From NCBI GenBank assembly GCA_964410625.1, contig CAYPHY010000004.1, positions 124,001-188,000 on the forward strand: a DNA stretch of 64,000 nucleotides, read 5' to 3'. The translations under genes and the position numbers were made by a program. The stretch is from CAYPHY01 sp964410625 (lineage in GTDB: Bacteria; Chloroflexota; Anaerolineae; Promineifilales; Promineifilaceae). The notes below the pieces were generated by a model that worked only from the letters and a program-made list of their open reading frames with translations, ran no database searches and was not told where the DNA came from. Below, piece after piece: positions 34,535 through 44,284 of this stretch (the stretch's first letter is position 1; every line of letters starts with the position of its first letter).

Positions 34535-37021
34535 ATGTCCAGTCCTACCCATGTTTCACTTTCATCCGATGCCCCCCCACCAACAACCCAACCAACGAAG
34601 AAGCACCACTGGGCAGCCGCCCTGGTTCTGCATCGCGGCCGCTCCCTCCTCTCCCGCCTTGCCTTCCACTACCAGCGACTGCGCAACCTTCCCCGCCACA
34701 TCCGGCGACGGTTACAGCGCAAAGCCGCCCTAACCCTGGCCGGGGCGGCATTACTCTTCACCCTCGGCCGCGCCCCCGCGCCCAGCCAGATCGCCCACGC
34801 CGCAGACATCACCGTAGACGAAATCAACTGTACCCTCATTGACGCCATTCGCTCGGCTAATAACGACGGCAGCTATGGCAGTTGCATGACAGGCGATGGG
34901 GACGATACGATCTATCTCCAGGCCGATGTGACGCTGACGGCCGCCTATGATTATCACTACTACGCCGACACCGGCCTGCCACTTATCACCAGCCAGATCA
35001 CGATTGAAGGCAACGGCCACACCATCGCCCGCGACACCGACCCATCCACCACCCACTTCCGTCTCCTCGCCGTCAGCAGCAGTGGTGATTTGACCATCAA
35101 CAACACCACACTGACGGGAGGCTATTTAACCGATTCGGCCGAAGGCGGCGCGATCTACAACAACGGCCTGCTGACAGTCAACAATAGCCTGCTCACTGGC
35201 AACACAGTCGGCGCCGGCGACACCCAGGGAAATGGCGGTGGCATTTTCAATGATGGCTACGCGACCGTCAACAACAGCCAACTCATCGCCAATTATGCTC
35301 GCCGCGGTGGTGGCCTGTTCAATGAGACCGGCACGGCCGTCATTCACAACAGCCTCATCGAAGGCAACACAGGTCTCATGGAAGGGGGCGGTCTCTATAA
35401 TGACGGGCCGACGATGCTCGTCACCAATAGCGTACTTCGCGGCAATAAGTCTGACGAAGGAGGCGGCATCAACAATAATAGCCTCACCGGTTCCGTTACG
35501 GTCGAAAACAGCCTCATTGAAGACAATACCGCCTATTCAGGTGGCGGCGGCATCCATACCAACATCTCTGATGTCACCATCACCAATAGCACCATCCGCG
35601 ACAACAAGGCCGAATATGGCGCTGGGGTCTACGCCCGACTTGAGGAAACAGTGGTAACGATCACCAACAGCACCATTAGTGGCAACGAGGCATCAAGCAT
35701 TGGCGGCGGTATCTATAACGGCGATGGTACCATGTCCATCTACAACAGCACGATCAGCGACAATTCGGCCCACCAGGGTGGTGGCATCTATGATGGACAT
35801 GGTAACATCACCTTAGGTCGCACGTTGGTCAGCGGCAACACGGCCGCCTTTAGCAGCGAAATCCGCCATCATAATGGCAATATCTACGCCAACGCCCACA
35901 ACCTCTTCGCCCATAACGGCCTGGACAGCGGGCAAGCCTTCTATAACTTCACTCCTGGCGCTGACGACATCAACGCCACCAGCGACAACGACGATATCCT
36001 CCTCGCTACCATCCTCGATACAACCCTGCGCGATAATGGCGGGCCACTTGCCGGACCTTCCTTTGCGCCGGAACCTATCCCAACCCATGCTTTGCCCGCC
36101 GGTAGCCCGGCCGTTGACGCCGTCCCCAGCGCCGACTGTACCGCCGCGCCGGTAGATGGCCTCGACCAACGGGGAGCGCCGCGCAATATAAATGGTGATG
36201 GCGTGCCTTCCACGGATGAATGCGACATCGGCGCATTTGAACGACAACCCGCTATTTTCATGTCGGCCGAAAAACCGGGTGTGACCAGCAATAGTGTCGC
36301 TTTCGGCCGTGAAGACATCCTCCTCTGGGACGGGTATAAGTGGAGCCTTTTCTTCGATGGCAGCAGCCACGGCCTGTCAAACGCCCACGACATCAACGGC
36401 ATCCACATTAACCATATCAACGATGCCGACGATCTCTATCTGACCTTCTTCCAAAACAAGGTCAACGTGCCCGGTATCGGCAACGTCCTCGGCCATGACG
36501 CCGTCCATTTCGATGGCAACGGCTTCAGCCTCTTCTTCGATGGCTCCGACGCCGAGCTGACCACCGTCAGCGAGAAGCTGGACGGCCTGGCTGTGCTAGA
36601 TGGAAAGCTTTCACCCATCGGCAATAGTTGCCAGGCTTATTTACTACTTAGCACCTTCGGCAACGGCCGCGTGCAGAACCACGATGGCACGCCGCTGCGC
36701 TTTCGGGGCGAAGACATCCTCGGCTTCTGCGCCACCAACACCGGAGAGGCGACGGCCGGTTTTTGGCATATGGTGTTGGATGGCTCGGCCGAAGGAATGC
36801 CGAAGAACAGCACCTTCAGCCTCTCCACCGGCATCGGCGGCCGTCCCTACTATCTGACGACCAAGGGGACGTTCAACGTAGACAACGCCGCTGGCGGCCA
36901 CTCGATGGTCTACCGCTATGACCCCTCCACTGGCGAGTTCGACGGCCCCCACTTCAGCGCCCCCGCCAGCGGGCTAAATCAGAAGGTGAATGCTTTGCAC
37001 ATTGCAGGCGATCTTCCCTGA
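34535..37021 (+). CDS. Secreted beta-helix (choice-of-anchor / polymorphic outer-membrane-like) protein
   Basis: An exported repeat protein of 828 residues, probably a surface right-handed beta-helix. A long basic N-terminus (about 65 residues) precedes a hydrophobic export segment (AALTLAGAALLFTLG). The helix, roughly 115-480, shows successive rungs such as 'GGAIYNNGLLTVNNSLLTGN', 'GGGLFNETG' and 'TITNSTIRDN'. It closes with 'DECDIGAFERQP', the choice-of-anchor-like end. The C-terminal third (about 490-828) is a different beta-rich domain with 'FFDGS' repeated (SLFFDGSSHG, SLFFDGSDAE). Unlike the first beta-helix gene it lacks a CSLREA motif and a YLP-type tail. AAAGGAG supports the ATG at 34535. 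No function is assignable. Confidence 0.83.
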   Translation: MSSPTHVSLSSDAPPPTTQPTKKHHWAAALVLHRGRSLLSRLAFHYQRLRNLPRHIRRRLQRKAALTLAGAALLFTLGRAPAPSQIAHAADITVDEINCTLIDAIRSANNDGSYGSCMTGDGDDTIYLQADVTLTAAYDYHYYADTGLPLITSQITIEGNGHTIARDTDPSTTHFRLLAVSSSGDLTINNTTLTGGYLTDSAEGGAIYNNGLLTVNNSLLTGNTVGAGDTQGNGGGIFNDGYATVNNSQLIANYARRGGGLFNETGTAVIHNSLIEGNTGLMEGGGLYNDGPTMLVTNSVLRGNKSDEGGGINNNSLTGSVTVENSLIEDNTAYSGGGGIHTNISDVTITNSTIRDNKAEYGAGVYARLEETVVTITNSTISGNEASSIGGGIYNGDGTMSIYNSTISDNSAHQGGGIYDGHGNITLGRTLVSGNTAAFSSEIRHHNGNIYANAHNLFAHNGLDSGQAFYNFTPGADDINATSDNDDILLATILDTTLRDNGGPLAGPSFAPEPIPTHALPAGSPAVDAVPSADCTAAPVDGLDQRGAPRNINGDGVPSTDECDIGAFERQPAIFMSAEKPGVTSNSVAFGREDILLWDGYKWSLFFDGSSHGLSNAHDINGIHINHINDADDLYLTFFQNKVNVPGIGNVLGHDAVHFDGNGFSLFFDGSDAELTTVSEKLDGLAVLDGKLSPIGNSCQAYLLLSTFGNGRVQNHDGTPLRFRGEDILGFCATNTGEATAGFWHMVLDGSAEGMPKNSTFSLSTGIGGRPYYLTTKGTFNVDNAAGGHSMVYRYDPSTGEFDGPHFSAPASGLNQKVNALHIAGDLP

Positions 37022-37025
37022 TATG

Positions 37026-37108
37026 TGAAGGTGACAGGGTGCGGAGGTGACAAGGTGAACAGAGCATCTCTTTGTCACCCTGTCACCTTGTCACCCTGTC
37101 ACCAAAGC
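37026..37108. repeat. Octad array TTGTCACC with complementary left half
   Basis: The left half (AGGTGACA-type units) is the complement of the right half (TTGTCACC-CTGTCACC repeated twice), so the whole can fold into one stem. It follows the beta-helix gene directly. It is one of the fold-back short-repeat arrays. Confidence 0.75.
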
Positions 37109-37202
37109 GGCCGCTTGGAAGCGATCATTCGACGAAATTTGTCGTCACTTGGGTTATAATAGCTTAGGATCGAGAAAGAATAACGCTAAACACGAGGTAA
37201 CG

Positions 37203-37568
37203 ATGAACAAGTCCAACAACCATAATCAACGTATTGCAAAAATAACCTTCGGTTCCGTCTATCCGATGTATGTCGAAAAGGTGGAGAAGAAAGGCAGGAC
37301 CAAAGAAGAGTTGCATCAGGTCATCGAGTGGTTAACGAACTTCGATGATGAGAAGCTTCAGGAACTGATGGATGAGCAGGCAACGTTTGAAACCTTCTTC
37401 CAACGGGCCTCGCTAAACCCCAATGCCCACCTCATTACCGGCGTCATCTGTGGCTATCGTGTGGAGGAAATCGAGGACCCTTTGACCCAGCAGGTTCGAT
37501 ATTTGGATAAGTTAGTGGACGAGTTGGCAAAGGGCAAGAAGATGGAAAAGATTTTGCGTGGCTCGTAA
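37203..37568 (+). CDS. DUF2200 family protein
   Basis: A small soluble protein of 121 residues that fits the DUF2200 family: 'RIAKITFGSVYPMYVEKVEKKGR' and 'VIEWLTNFDDEKL' near the start, 'FFQRASLNPNAHLITGVICGYRVEEIEDPL' in the middle and 'YLDKLVDELAKGKKMEKILR' at the end. The function of the family is unknown; its members are typically stand-alone and near other small cytoplasmic enzymes. GAGGTAA before the ATG at 37203 makes this start better than the longer frame. Its stop is ten bases before the start of the DHFR-like gene, so the two probably share a message. Confidence 0.9.
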   Translation: MNKSNNHNQRIAKITFGSVYPMYVEKVEKKGRTKEELHQVIEWLTNFDDEKLQELMDEQATFETFFQRASLNPNAHLITGVICGYRVEEIEDPLTQQVRYLDKLVDELAKGKKMEKILRGS

Positions 37569-37579
37569 AGGAGTTCGTT

Positions 37580-38176
37580 GTGAGAAAAATTATAGTCCTT
37601 GAACATATCACCCTCGACGGCGTCATACAAGCCCCAGGCGGGCCAGAGGAAGATCCCAGCGGCGGCTTCCCCTATGGTGGATGGATAGCGCCATATGCCG
37701 ACAATCTTCTGGGAACGGCCGTAAGCGGTCAGATGGGCAAGCCGTTTGACCTGTTGTTAGGGCGCAAAACCTTTAATATTTGGGCGCCGTACTGGCCGCA
37801 ACATGGGGACGATTGGCCTGGCGTCAACACGGCGACCAAGTTCGTCGCCTCAAATACGATGACTGCGCACGAATGGGGGCCGAACGTCTTCTTGAATGGA
37901 GATGTTGCCGAAAAAGTCGCCCAAATCAAACAACAGCCAGGACCAGATTTGAACGTTTGGGGAAGCAGCGAGCTCCTGCAGACGCTTATTAAGCATGATT
38001 TGGTAGATGCGTTCTGGCTGGTGATCTATCCAGTCACGTTGGGCGTTGGCAAACGCTTGTTTGCCGGTGGTACGATCCCGATGGCGTTCAAGGTCACGGA
38101 AAGCGAAGTCACCCCGAAAGGGGTCGTTATCGTGAATTACGAGCGTGCAGGGACAATCACCCCTGGAAGCGATTAA
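37580..38176 (+). CDS. Dihydrofolate-reductase-like / RibD C-terminal family reductase
   Basis: An NAD(P)H-dependent reductase of the YyaP/RibD_C family, 198 residues, cytoplasmic. The DHFR fold is seen in 'IIVLEHITLDGVIQAPGG', 'DLLLGRKTFNIWAPYWP', 'NVWGSSELLQTLIKHDLVDAFWLVIYPV' and 'GVGKRLFAGG'. These proteins are related to riboflavin-pathway reductases, but most, like this one, have no proven substrate. The start is GTG at 37580 with AAAGGAG in front. The end of the gene overlaps, in another frame, with a remnant of a type I restriction subunit, so its last few residues may derive from a recombination junction. Confidence 0.9.
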   Translation: MRKIIVLEHITLDGVIQAPGGPEEDPSGGFPYGGWIAPYADNLLGTAVSGQMGKPFDLLLGRKTFNIWAPYWPQHGDDWPGVNTATKFVASNTMTAHEWGPNVFLNGDVAEKVAQIKQQPGPDLNVWGSSELLQTLIKHDLVDAFWLVIYPVTLGVGKRLFAGGTIPMAFKVTESEVTPKGVVIVNYERAGTITPGSD

Positions 38177-38265
38177 GCAGACACGGCTACCCGCCCGACA
38201 AGCAAGAAAAAGCCACCCAAACCGTCCTCGAACAAGCCGAAGAATGGGCGAAGGATGAGGGATGA
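38167..38265 (+). pseudogene. C-terminal remnant of a type I restriction enzyme R subunit (hsdR)
   Basis: Reading 38167-38265 in the frame two ahead of the DHFR-like gene gives an open 32-codon piece ending in TGA. It contains 'HGYPPDKQEKATQTVLEQAE', which matches what I recall of the extreme C-terminus of HsdR proteins. No start, ATPase or nuclease domain precedes it, because the DHFR-like gene occupies that space, so it is a decayed or deleted relic. It runs into the CATCCTT repeat array. Confidence 0.65.
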
Positions 38266-38337
38266 AGGATGAAAGAAAATCTTTTCATCCTTCATCCTTC
38301 CTCCTTCCTCCTTCCTCCTTCCTCCTTCATCCTTCCC
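38252..38337. repeat. Heptad array CATCCTT with fold-back arm
   Basis: GGATGAAGGATGAAA (from 38260) is complementary to TTTCATCCTTCATCC (from 38284). The right side continues as 7-base units CATCCTT, CCTCCTT (four times) and CATCCTT up to 38337. It lies directly before the cyclase regulator. Confidence 0.8.
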
Positions 38338-38364
38338 AATTTTGCGCTATAATTCCTGTTGAGC

Positions 38365-41300
38365 ATGAACCACCCATTGCCAACGGGAACTATCACTTTT
38401 CTCTTCACCGACATCGAGGGTAGCACCTCTTTGTGGGAACGCTATCCAGAGGCGATGAAGACGGCACTGGCGCGCCACGACCACATCCTGCAAACGGCCG
38501 TCAACACCCACGACGGCCGTATCGTCAAAACCACCGGCGATGGCTGCTACGCCGTCTTTCCCACCGCGGCCGATGCTGTCGCGGCCACGCTGGCTGCCCA
38601 ACGCGCCCTCTATGCCGAAAGTTGGAACATGATCCACCCCGATGTAGTGCGCGTTCGTATGGGCCTGCATACCGGCGAGGCGGAATTGCGCGAAAGGGAT
38701 TACTTTGGCCCAGCGGTCAACCGCGCCGCGCGGCTGATGTCCATCGGTCATGGGGGGCAGGTTTTGCTTTCCGGCGTAGCGGCCGCGCTGGTCGAAGGCC
38801 AACTGCCGCCTGGCATCAACCTGCTCCCGCTCGGCGAACACCATCTCAAAGGGTTGACCCGCCCTGAACAAGTCTTGCAACTGGTCGCTCCTGATTTGCC
38901 TCATCTATTCCCCGTTCTGCAATCATCGGGCAATTTCATCGTCAATCTGCCGATGCCCTCCACCAGCTTTGTCGGCCGTTGGCCGGAGGTGCACCAGATT
39001 GTCAACATGCTCGCCGATGCCGACGTTCATCTGCTCTCCTTGCTAGGGCCAGGCGGGACCGGAAAAACGCGATTGGCGATTCAGGCGGCGGCCGAAATCG
39101 CTCGACAAAGCACCCATCGCTTTGGCGATGGCGTCTTTTTTGTGCCGCTGGCTCCCCTCTCGTCACCTGATTCGATGATCACGGCCATCGCCCAGAGCGT
39201 CGGCTTCTGCCTTTGCCGCGAAGAAGAGTCCCCGCGTCAACAACTGATTGACTTTCTGCGCCGCAAACAGTTGCTGCTGGTGATGGACAACATGGAGCAT
39301 CTCGTTGAGTCCGGCGGCGCGACCCTCCCGGCGGAGATCATTCAAAACTCCCCTGGTGTGCGCATCCTCGCCACCTCGCGCACGCGGCTCAATGTCCAGG
39401 GCGAACATCTCTACTTCGTCGCCGGAATGCGTACCCCGGAGGCGGAAGCGGTCCATGCCTGGAACAACATCGAAAAGGAAGCGGCCGACTACAGCGCGAT
39501 ACAGCTCTTCGCTCAATGTGCGGGGCGGGTCATCCCCGGTTTCCGCCTCGATGCCAGCAACATTGCCGACGTGGCCCGCATTTGCCAGCAAGTACAGGGG
39601 CTTCCGCTGGGGATTGAACTGGCGGCCGCCTGGCTGGAAGTGTTGACCCTGCCGGAGATCGCCGCCGAGATAGAACGCAATCTCGATATCCTCAATACCG
39701 AGCTACACGGCATCCCCGACCGGCAACGAAGCATCCGCGCTGTCTTCAATACGTCCTGGCAACTGCTCAGCGACCGCGAGCGGCTGGTCCTGCCGATGCT
39801 CTCCATCCTTCGCGCCGGGTTCTCGCGTGAGGCAGCGGAAGCGATTACCACCAACGTCACCATCCGCGACTTGCTAGGGCTGATCAACAAATCCTGGCTA
39901 CAACGCGTGGGCGACGGCCGTTTCCAAATGCACGAGTTGCTGCGACAATATGCAGCGGAAAAGCTCGACCAGGATGCCGCGCTCAAGCAACGGGTCAGCG
40001 AACGGCAAGCCCACTTTTTCGCCACCTTTCTCGACGCCCAACTCCCTTCGCTCTTAGGCAACGGGCAGATCGAAACGTGTGACGCCATCGCCGCCGACTT
40101 TGACAATATCCGTTCGGCCTGGCAGTGGCTTGTCGCCCATGGGCAGTTCGAGCTTTTAGTGGAGAAGATGCTTGCACCGCTCTTCTTCTACGCCCACATC
40201 CGTTTTCTGGCTACGGAGGTGGCCCCGCTGCTTGAACAAGCCATCACCGCCCGGCAGCAACTATCTTCCACCGAAGATGGCGTGCGAATTGACATCATTT
40301 TGGCAAAGCTGCTCATCGCCCGCGCTGCCGTCTATATGAACTACTTCACCGGCGAATTTCAGACCGGCGACGTCTCCACGCCCTGGCAAATGGTCAACGC
40401 CCTGGGTGAGGCGGCCGTTTCCCACCTCGGCTTTTGGTATCCGCTGCTCAACCGCATCTATGGCTGGCTCGTTGACCGCTCCACCGCCATTTACAACCTG
40501 CGCCACCAGTTGGCTGCCCCAGTAGACAGTAGTCAGTCAGCCGTCGGCAGTGGCCCGTCACATACCCCACACTCAATCTCCAATCTCCCAGTCTCTAATC
40601 TCCCACTCTTCAACCTCTTGGAAGCCTACACCCTCCACGCCCTCGGCTCCCTTCTCGACTGGGAGTTTGCCAGCGATGAAGAGTTGGCCGAAGCCCACCA
40701 CTGTCTTGAACAAACGCTGGTCGCCTATGAACGAATGGGCAATCGCTTTTTCTGCGCCCTGGCTTATCTCGATCTGGCCGAAGTTGCGGGTCTGCGCAAG
40801 CGCTACGCCGAAGCCCTCGATTATCTGGAACAGGCTGAGCCTTTGGCCGAAGCGGTTGGCAACTGGGGGGCAGTCTGGCTGATCTTACTGTTGCGCCGTG
40901 AGATGTATTTGCGCCAGGGCGAGCCAGCGCGGATGTTCCCCGTCTTTGAAGAAATGTTACAGATGAGCCGTAAGGTGGGCAATTACCGGCTGGAAACCTG
41001 GAGCCTCAGTTGGTATAGCATCTATGGTCTGCGCTATGACAGCGTCGAACGCGCAAGGCAGTTACGGCAGGAAGCGCTGGCCTTAGCGGAAGAGTTCCAC
41101 AACGTCTATGACCACTCCTGGAGCAGTTGGGAATTGGGCGAGATTTACCGCGTCGCCGGAGATCACGCGGCCGCCCGCCACTGGTTCGAGCAATCGGCGA
41201 TCCTCTTTGAACGGTATGGTCAACCCCTGGGAATCGGCTTTTACCATCGTGGCCTGGGCGATTTGGCGCTCGCGCAAGGCCAATATACGGCCGCCATCAA

Positions 41301-41769
41301 CCACTTCCGCCGCTATCACACCATCGCCCAGGAACAGCGCTTCAGTTGGAGCGAAGCCTACGCGCTGGTTGGCCTCGGCCGCGCCGCCCTCGGTCTCGGC
41401 CGCTATGATGAGGTCCTGAATAGCTTCCGCGAGGCGCTGCAACTCTCCGAAATCACCGGCCGCAACGACATCTCCTCCCTGCCGCTTGCCGGTCTGGCCC
41501 ATCTCGCCCTCGCCACAGGAAAGAGCGACCTGGCTTTAACGCTGGCAACGGCCATCCAATCCAGCCCCTTCACCTGGAATGAGACTTGCCGGTGGATGGA
41601 ACAAATAGCGGCCGCAGCACGGGGCCAATTGGCGGCCGAGGCAGTTGTGGAGGCGGAGAGGGGCGGCCGCCACGCCAAACTAGACACCCTCATCCCGCAG
41701 CTCCTCGCCTTACCGGAAACGGAGCATCCCGTTTGGCTGCAACAAGTCGGTGGATTGCTTCAGTTGTAG
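38365..41769 (+). CDS. Class III adenylate/guanylate cyclase - STAND ATPase - TPR regulator
   Basis: A 1134-residue cytoplasmic signalling protein. The N-terminal class III cyclase domain (about 6-175) has the metal-binding 'LFTDIEGSTSLWE', 'VKTTGDGCYAVFP' (second Asp) and 'RVRMGLHTGEAE'. An NB-ARC/STAND ATPase follows, with Walker A 'LLGPGGTGKTRLAIQ' near residue 227, 'LLVMDNMEHLVES' and 'ILATSRTRLNVQGE'. The C-terminal 400 residues are TPR-like helices. Such fusions are common in Chloroflexota and Actinobacteria and probably join effector sensing to cyclic-nucleotide output. Residues about 719-750 are encoded by two heptad DNA arrays and look like an inserted linker. I prefer the ATG at 38365 over the TTG six bases earlier. 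Confidence 0.88.
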   Translation: MNHPLPTGTITFLFTDIEGSTSLWERYPEAMKTALARHDHILQTAVNTHDGRIVKTTGDGCYAVFPTAADAVAATLAAQRALYAESWNMIHPDVVRVRMGLHTGEAELRERDYFGPAVNRAARLMSIGHGGQVLLSGVAAALVEGQLPPGINLLPLGEHHLKGLTRPEQVLQLVAPDLPHLFPVLQSSGNFIVNLPMPSTSFVGRWPEVHQIVNMLADADVHLLSLLGPGGTGKTRLAIQAAAEIARQSTHRFGDGVFFVPLAPLSSPDSMITAIAQSVGFCLCREEESPRQQLIDFLRRKQLLLVMDNMEHLVESGGATLPAEIIQNSPGVRILATSRTRLNVQGEHLYFVAGMRTPEAEAVHAWNNIEKEAADYSAIQLFAQCAGRVIPGFRLDASNIADVARICQQVQGLPLGIELAAAWLEVLTLPEIAAEIERNLDILNTELHGIPDRQRSIRAVFNTSWQLLSDRERLVLPMLSILRAGFSREAAEAITTNVTIRDLLGLINKSWLQRVGDGRFQMHELLRQYAAEKLDQDAALKQRVSERQAHFFATFLDAQLPSLLGNGQIETCDAIAADFDNIRSAWQWLVAHGQFELLVEKMLAPLFFYAHIRFLATEVAPLLEQAITARQQLSSTEDGVRIDIILAKLLIARAAVYMNYFTGEFQTGDVSTPWQMVNALGEAAVSHLGFWYPLLNRIYGWLVDRSTAIYNLRHQLAAPVDSSQSAVGSGPSHTPHSISNLPVSNLPLFNLLEAYTLHALGSLLDWEFASDEELAEAHHCLEQTLVAYERMGNRFFCALAYLDLAEVAGLRKRYAEALDYLEQAEPLAEAVGNWGAVWLILLLRREMYLRQGEPARMFPVFEEMLQMSRKVGNYRLETWSLSWYSIYGLRYDSVERARQLRQEALALAEEFHNVYDHSWSSWELGEIYRVAGDHAAARHWFEQSAILFERYGQPLGIGFYHRGLGDLALAQGQYTAAINHFRRYHTIAQEQRFSWSEAYALVGLGRAALGLGRYDEVLNSFREALQLSEITGRNDISSLPLAGLAHLALATGKSDLALTLATAIQSSPFTWNETCRWMEQIAAAARGQLAAEAVVEAERGGRHAKLDTLIPQLLALPETEHPVWLQQVGGLLQL
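40521..40611. repeat. Two heptad arrays within the cyclase coding region
   Basis: Units AGTAGAC, AGTAGTC, AGTCAGC, CGTCGGC, AGTGGCC (40521-40555) are followed by CAATCTC, CAATCTC, CCAGTCT, CTAATCT, CCCACTC. Both types otherwise occur between genes here (21427 and 30540). They read through in frame as a Ser/Pro-rich stretch. Confidence 0.85.
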
Positions 41770-41790
41770 GCGCACGCTTGTTCCCGGTAT

Positions 41791-43947
41791 TTATTCAACC
41801 AGTAAAAACGCCACCTGCTCCGTCGCGTGTTTGCGCTCGGCGTCGCGCAGTTGATCCTCCTCAATAGCGATTTGTAGGCTGGTTCCAGCCAATGGATTCG
41901 CCCCATATAACACCGGCCACCCCCCTTCGGCCGCATCCATCCCCGCCGAACTGATAATCGCGGCCGTCGCGTTCGGTAAGCCATTGAATGTGTAGTTGTA
42001 TGGGGGCTTGTTGCCTATGCCCCGCACCGTGTCGGTCCCCACTCCGGCACGATAAGCACGCGGACCGATCACACCACTCCCCGCTTCAATCACAACCAGG
42101 CCGATCACTTCGTTAGCGCGATTTTTATCAGGGTCTTCGCCCACATGCTTGCCGAACTTCAATTGTGCTTTTGTTGGTGGCTGCGCCTTCTTCTTGGCCG
42201 ACGCCCAAAAGACGGAGAAGCGTGCATCGTTGGCCGTCATCACCTGTCCCACCACAACCGGCGAATGGTATTGGTTACTATAGGTGTAGAGCTGCCCCTT
42301 CCAACGGCCGCGACCATCGGTCACTGTCGAATTGAGCCGTACCGCCTCCATTGTCACGCCATGTTGCGCAGCCGTATAGACCCCCTCCTCCACCACCAGG
42401 TAATGGACGGTGACGCCGCCAACGGCCGCGCTCGATCCATCCGCCCGTTGTACCTGTACCTGGAAACTGTTTCCCACCCCGTTTCGCACCCGCGTTACCA
42501 GCGGCGGCCGTCCGGCGGCCGTGTTCACGCTGGCAACCACCACCATCGAATCATAACTTTGCGGCAAGGTGATGGTTTTCCATCCCGTGTTGGTCACATT
42601 CTCAATAACGCCTGCCTGTAAGGGCAGAGTGCTAACCGAAGCCGGTGGCGTGGAAGTGGGAGGGAGTGGTGTAGCGGTAGCGGCCGGTGTGGTGGGTTGG
42701 GCCGTTGCCGTGGCCGTTGCTGGCCGAGGCGCCGCGCCCTGCCGTGACCAGATGGAGATATCACGCACGTGCCAAACGCCACCCCACCAATTCTGGCCGC
42801 GAAAGCGCACCTCCGTTGTCCCGGCCGGTATCGGCATCCAATATGACCAGAATTTATCCTCATCATAACGCTCCTGCGCCTGCGGTTGGGCCGCTTGCCA
42901 GGAGTTCCCACCATTGGTGCTGATCTCCAGGTTCTTGCCGATAGCGGCAAAACGAAGATAGGCGTTCGATGGTGCGGGTGCGCTGAATGACACCGATGGG
43001 CTAGTCGTGTGGTCTACATAGCGGCGGTTGGCACGCAGCATGGTGAATGGCACCGCCGGATCAATCACCACATTGTCCCAATGCCAGGTATTCGGGCTAC
43101 AGCTACTACAATCCTTTGTGGGGGTGTAGGAATGGTGGCCGAATTGCACAACACCTTGATTCCAGCCCAACGCAGCAATGTCGCTATCAATCCACCAGAA
43201 ATCATGCGCGGGAATTCCGAACTTCAAGTGGGTCTCCGAGATGCGTAACTCAAAGGTGGTTCGTGTCGTTGCGCTCGGCGTGAGGAAGGACTCATACCCC
43301 GTCCACCAGTTACCGCCAACATCTTGTGCTTGATGATTGCGGATGACGCTCGCTTTGAAAATCGTATCGCCATTAAAGACATCCATGCGGATGTTGACGC
43401 CGCGCCGTGGCTCGCCGCTTAGATCAGGCAACCAATCAATTAAGGGTAATTGCAAATGATCTGCATACGGGGTGATCGAGAGGTCGATCCAATCGCGACT
43501 GGAAGTACGCAGGGTGGAGACATCAAAACGCACAACCGCTTCGCCGCCGGAAAAGTCTATGAGCTGGTTTGGGGTCAGATAAATCGCCCCATATCCGGCG
43601 TCATTGATCGCGGTCATCACATGGTCGCGACATTGGAACACCGCCTCCTCATAACCACTGATCAGATGGGTCGCGGCCGGTGGCTCACAATACTCACCAT
43701 GCCCGGCGTGCATCGCCGTTAGTTCATAAAGATGCTCACGGCCGCGTGAATGGACAGTCACATCCCAACTGCCCGGCTCCCAAGGCTGGGGGACAACGGG
43801 ATTGCCATCAAACGTTTCATGAAAGGTGTTGTTGGCTGATGTGCTGGCTGATGAACGGCCGATGGACAACACAAACAACAGCGATCCAGCCAACAAAGCA
43901 AATCCGGCTAATAACAACAAGCGTTCCAAGCGATTGATAGCGTTCAT
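41791..43947 (-). CDS. Secreted protein with C-terminal H-type-lectin-like region
   Basis: An exported protein of 718 residues. A signal peptide (LLLLAGFALLAGSLLFVLSIG) starts it, then a large beta-rich domain (about 40-300, 'FHETFDGNP', 'WHWDNVVIDP') that looks like a concanavalin-type jelly roll. A second small beta domain (about 300-405) ends at a Thr/Pro/Ala linker. The C-terminal part begins 'GVIENVTNTGWKTITLPQSY' and 'VVVASVNTAAG', which resembles H-type lectin domains, followed by a related second copy. No catalytic motif is visible. Substrate or glycan binding is the best guess. GGAAGGAG seven bases before the ATG supports the start. It converges with the cyclase gene at a 21-base gap. 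Confidence 0.75.
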   Translation of the reverse strand: MNAINRLERLLLLAGFALLAGSLLFVLSIGRSSASTSANNTFHETFDGNPVVPQPWEPGSWDVTVHSRGREHLYELTAMHAGHGEYCEPPAATHLISGYEEAVFQCRDHVMTAINDAGYGAIYLTPNQLIDFSGGEAVVRFDVSTLRTSSRDWIDLSITPYADHLQLPLIDWLPDLSGEPRRGVNIRMDVFNGDTIFKASVIRNHQAQDVGGNWWTGYESFLTPSATTRTTFELRISETHLKFGIPAHDFWWIDSDIAALGWNQGVVQFGHHSYTPTKDCSSCSPNTWHWDNVVIDPAVPFTMLRANRRYVDHTTSPSVSFSAPAPSNAYLRFAAIGKNLEISTNGGNSWQAAQPQAQERYDEDKFWSYWMPIPAGTTEVRFRGQNWWGGVWHVRDISIWSRQGAAPRPATATATAQPTTPAATATPLPPTSTPPASVSTLPLQAGVIENVTNTGWKTITLPQSYDSMVVVASVNTAAGRPPLVTRVRNGVGNSFQVQVQRADGSSAAVGGVTVHYLVVEEGVYTAAQHGVTMEAVRLNSTVTDGRGRWKGQLYTYSNQYHSPVVVGQVMTANDARFSVFWASAKKKAQPPTKAQLKFGKHVGEDPDKNRANEVIGLVVIEAGSGVIGPRAYRAGVGTDTVRGIGNKPPYNYTFNGLPNATAAIISSAGMDAAEGGWPVLYGANPLAGTSLQIAIEEDQLRDAERKHATEQVAFLLVE

Positions 43948-44284
43948 GGACGGCTCCTTCCCAAAAGTGTAGGTGATGTAAACGATAACTGCTTGGGTGG
44001 CTCCACACCCATACTACACGCAAAACGGCTCCCCATCACTGCCCCGCCAGGTACAACTACCTATAGCAGAGTCTCGCACCATTACCAATCTGGACAATTA
44101 TACCCAGTGCGCCGTATTTGACGAACGTAGGAGGTGAAGGATTTGGGAAGGGTCGGTAAAACAGCCGTAAAAAATGCAACTTCGCACGCTTTTCTACAAT
44201 AAAGCCTAATCATGTTTTTCCTTTCATCGGGCAAAAATGATCATTGACGATTTTCTCATGAACCACTATACTTCGGTTTGTCGA

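Noticed and set aside
38252..38337. Heptad arrays as a CRISPR locus
   Set aside because: Units are 7-8 bases and directly tandem, with no unique spacers; no cas gene is present.
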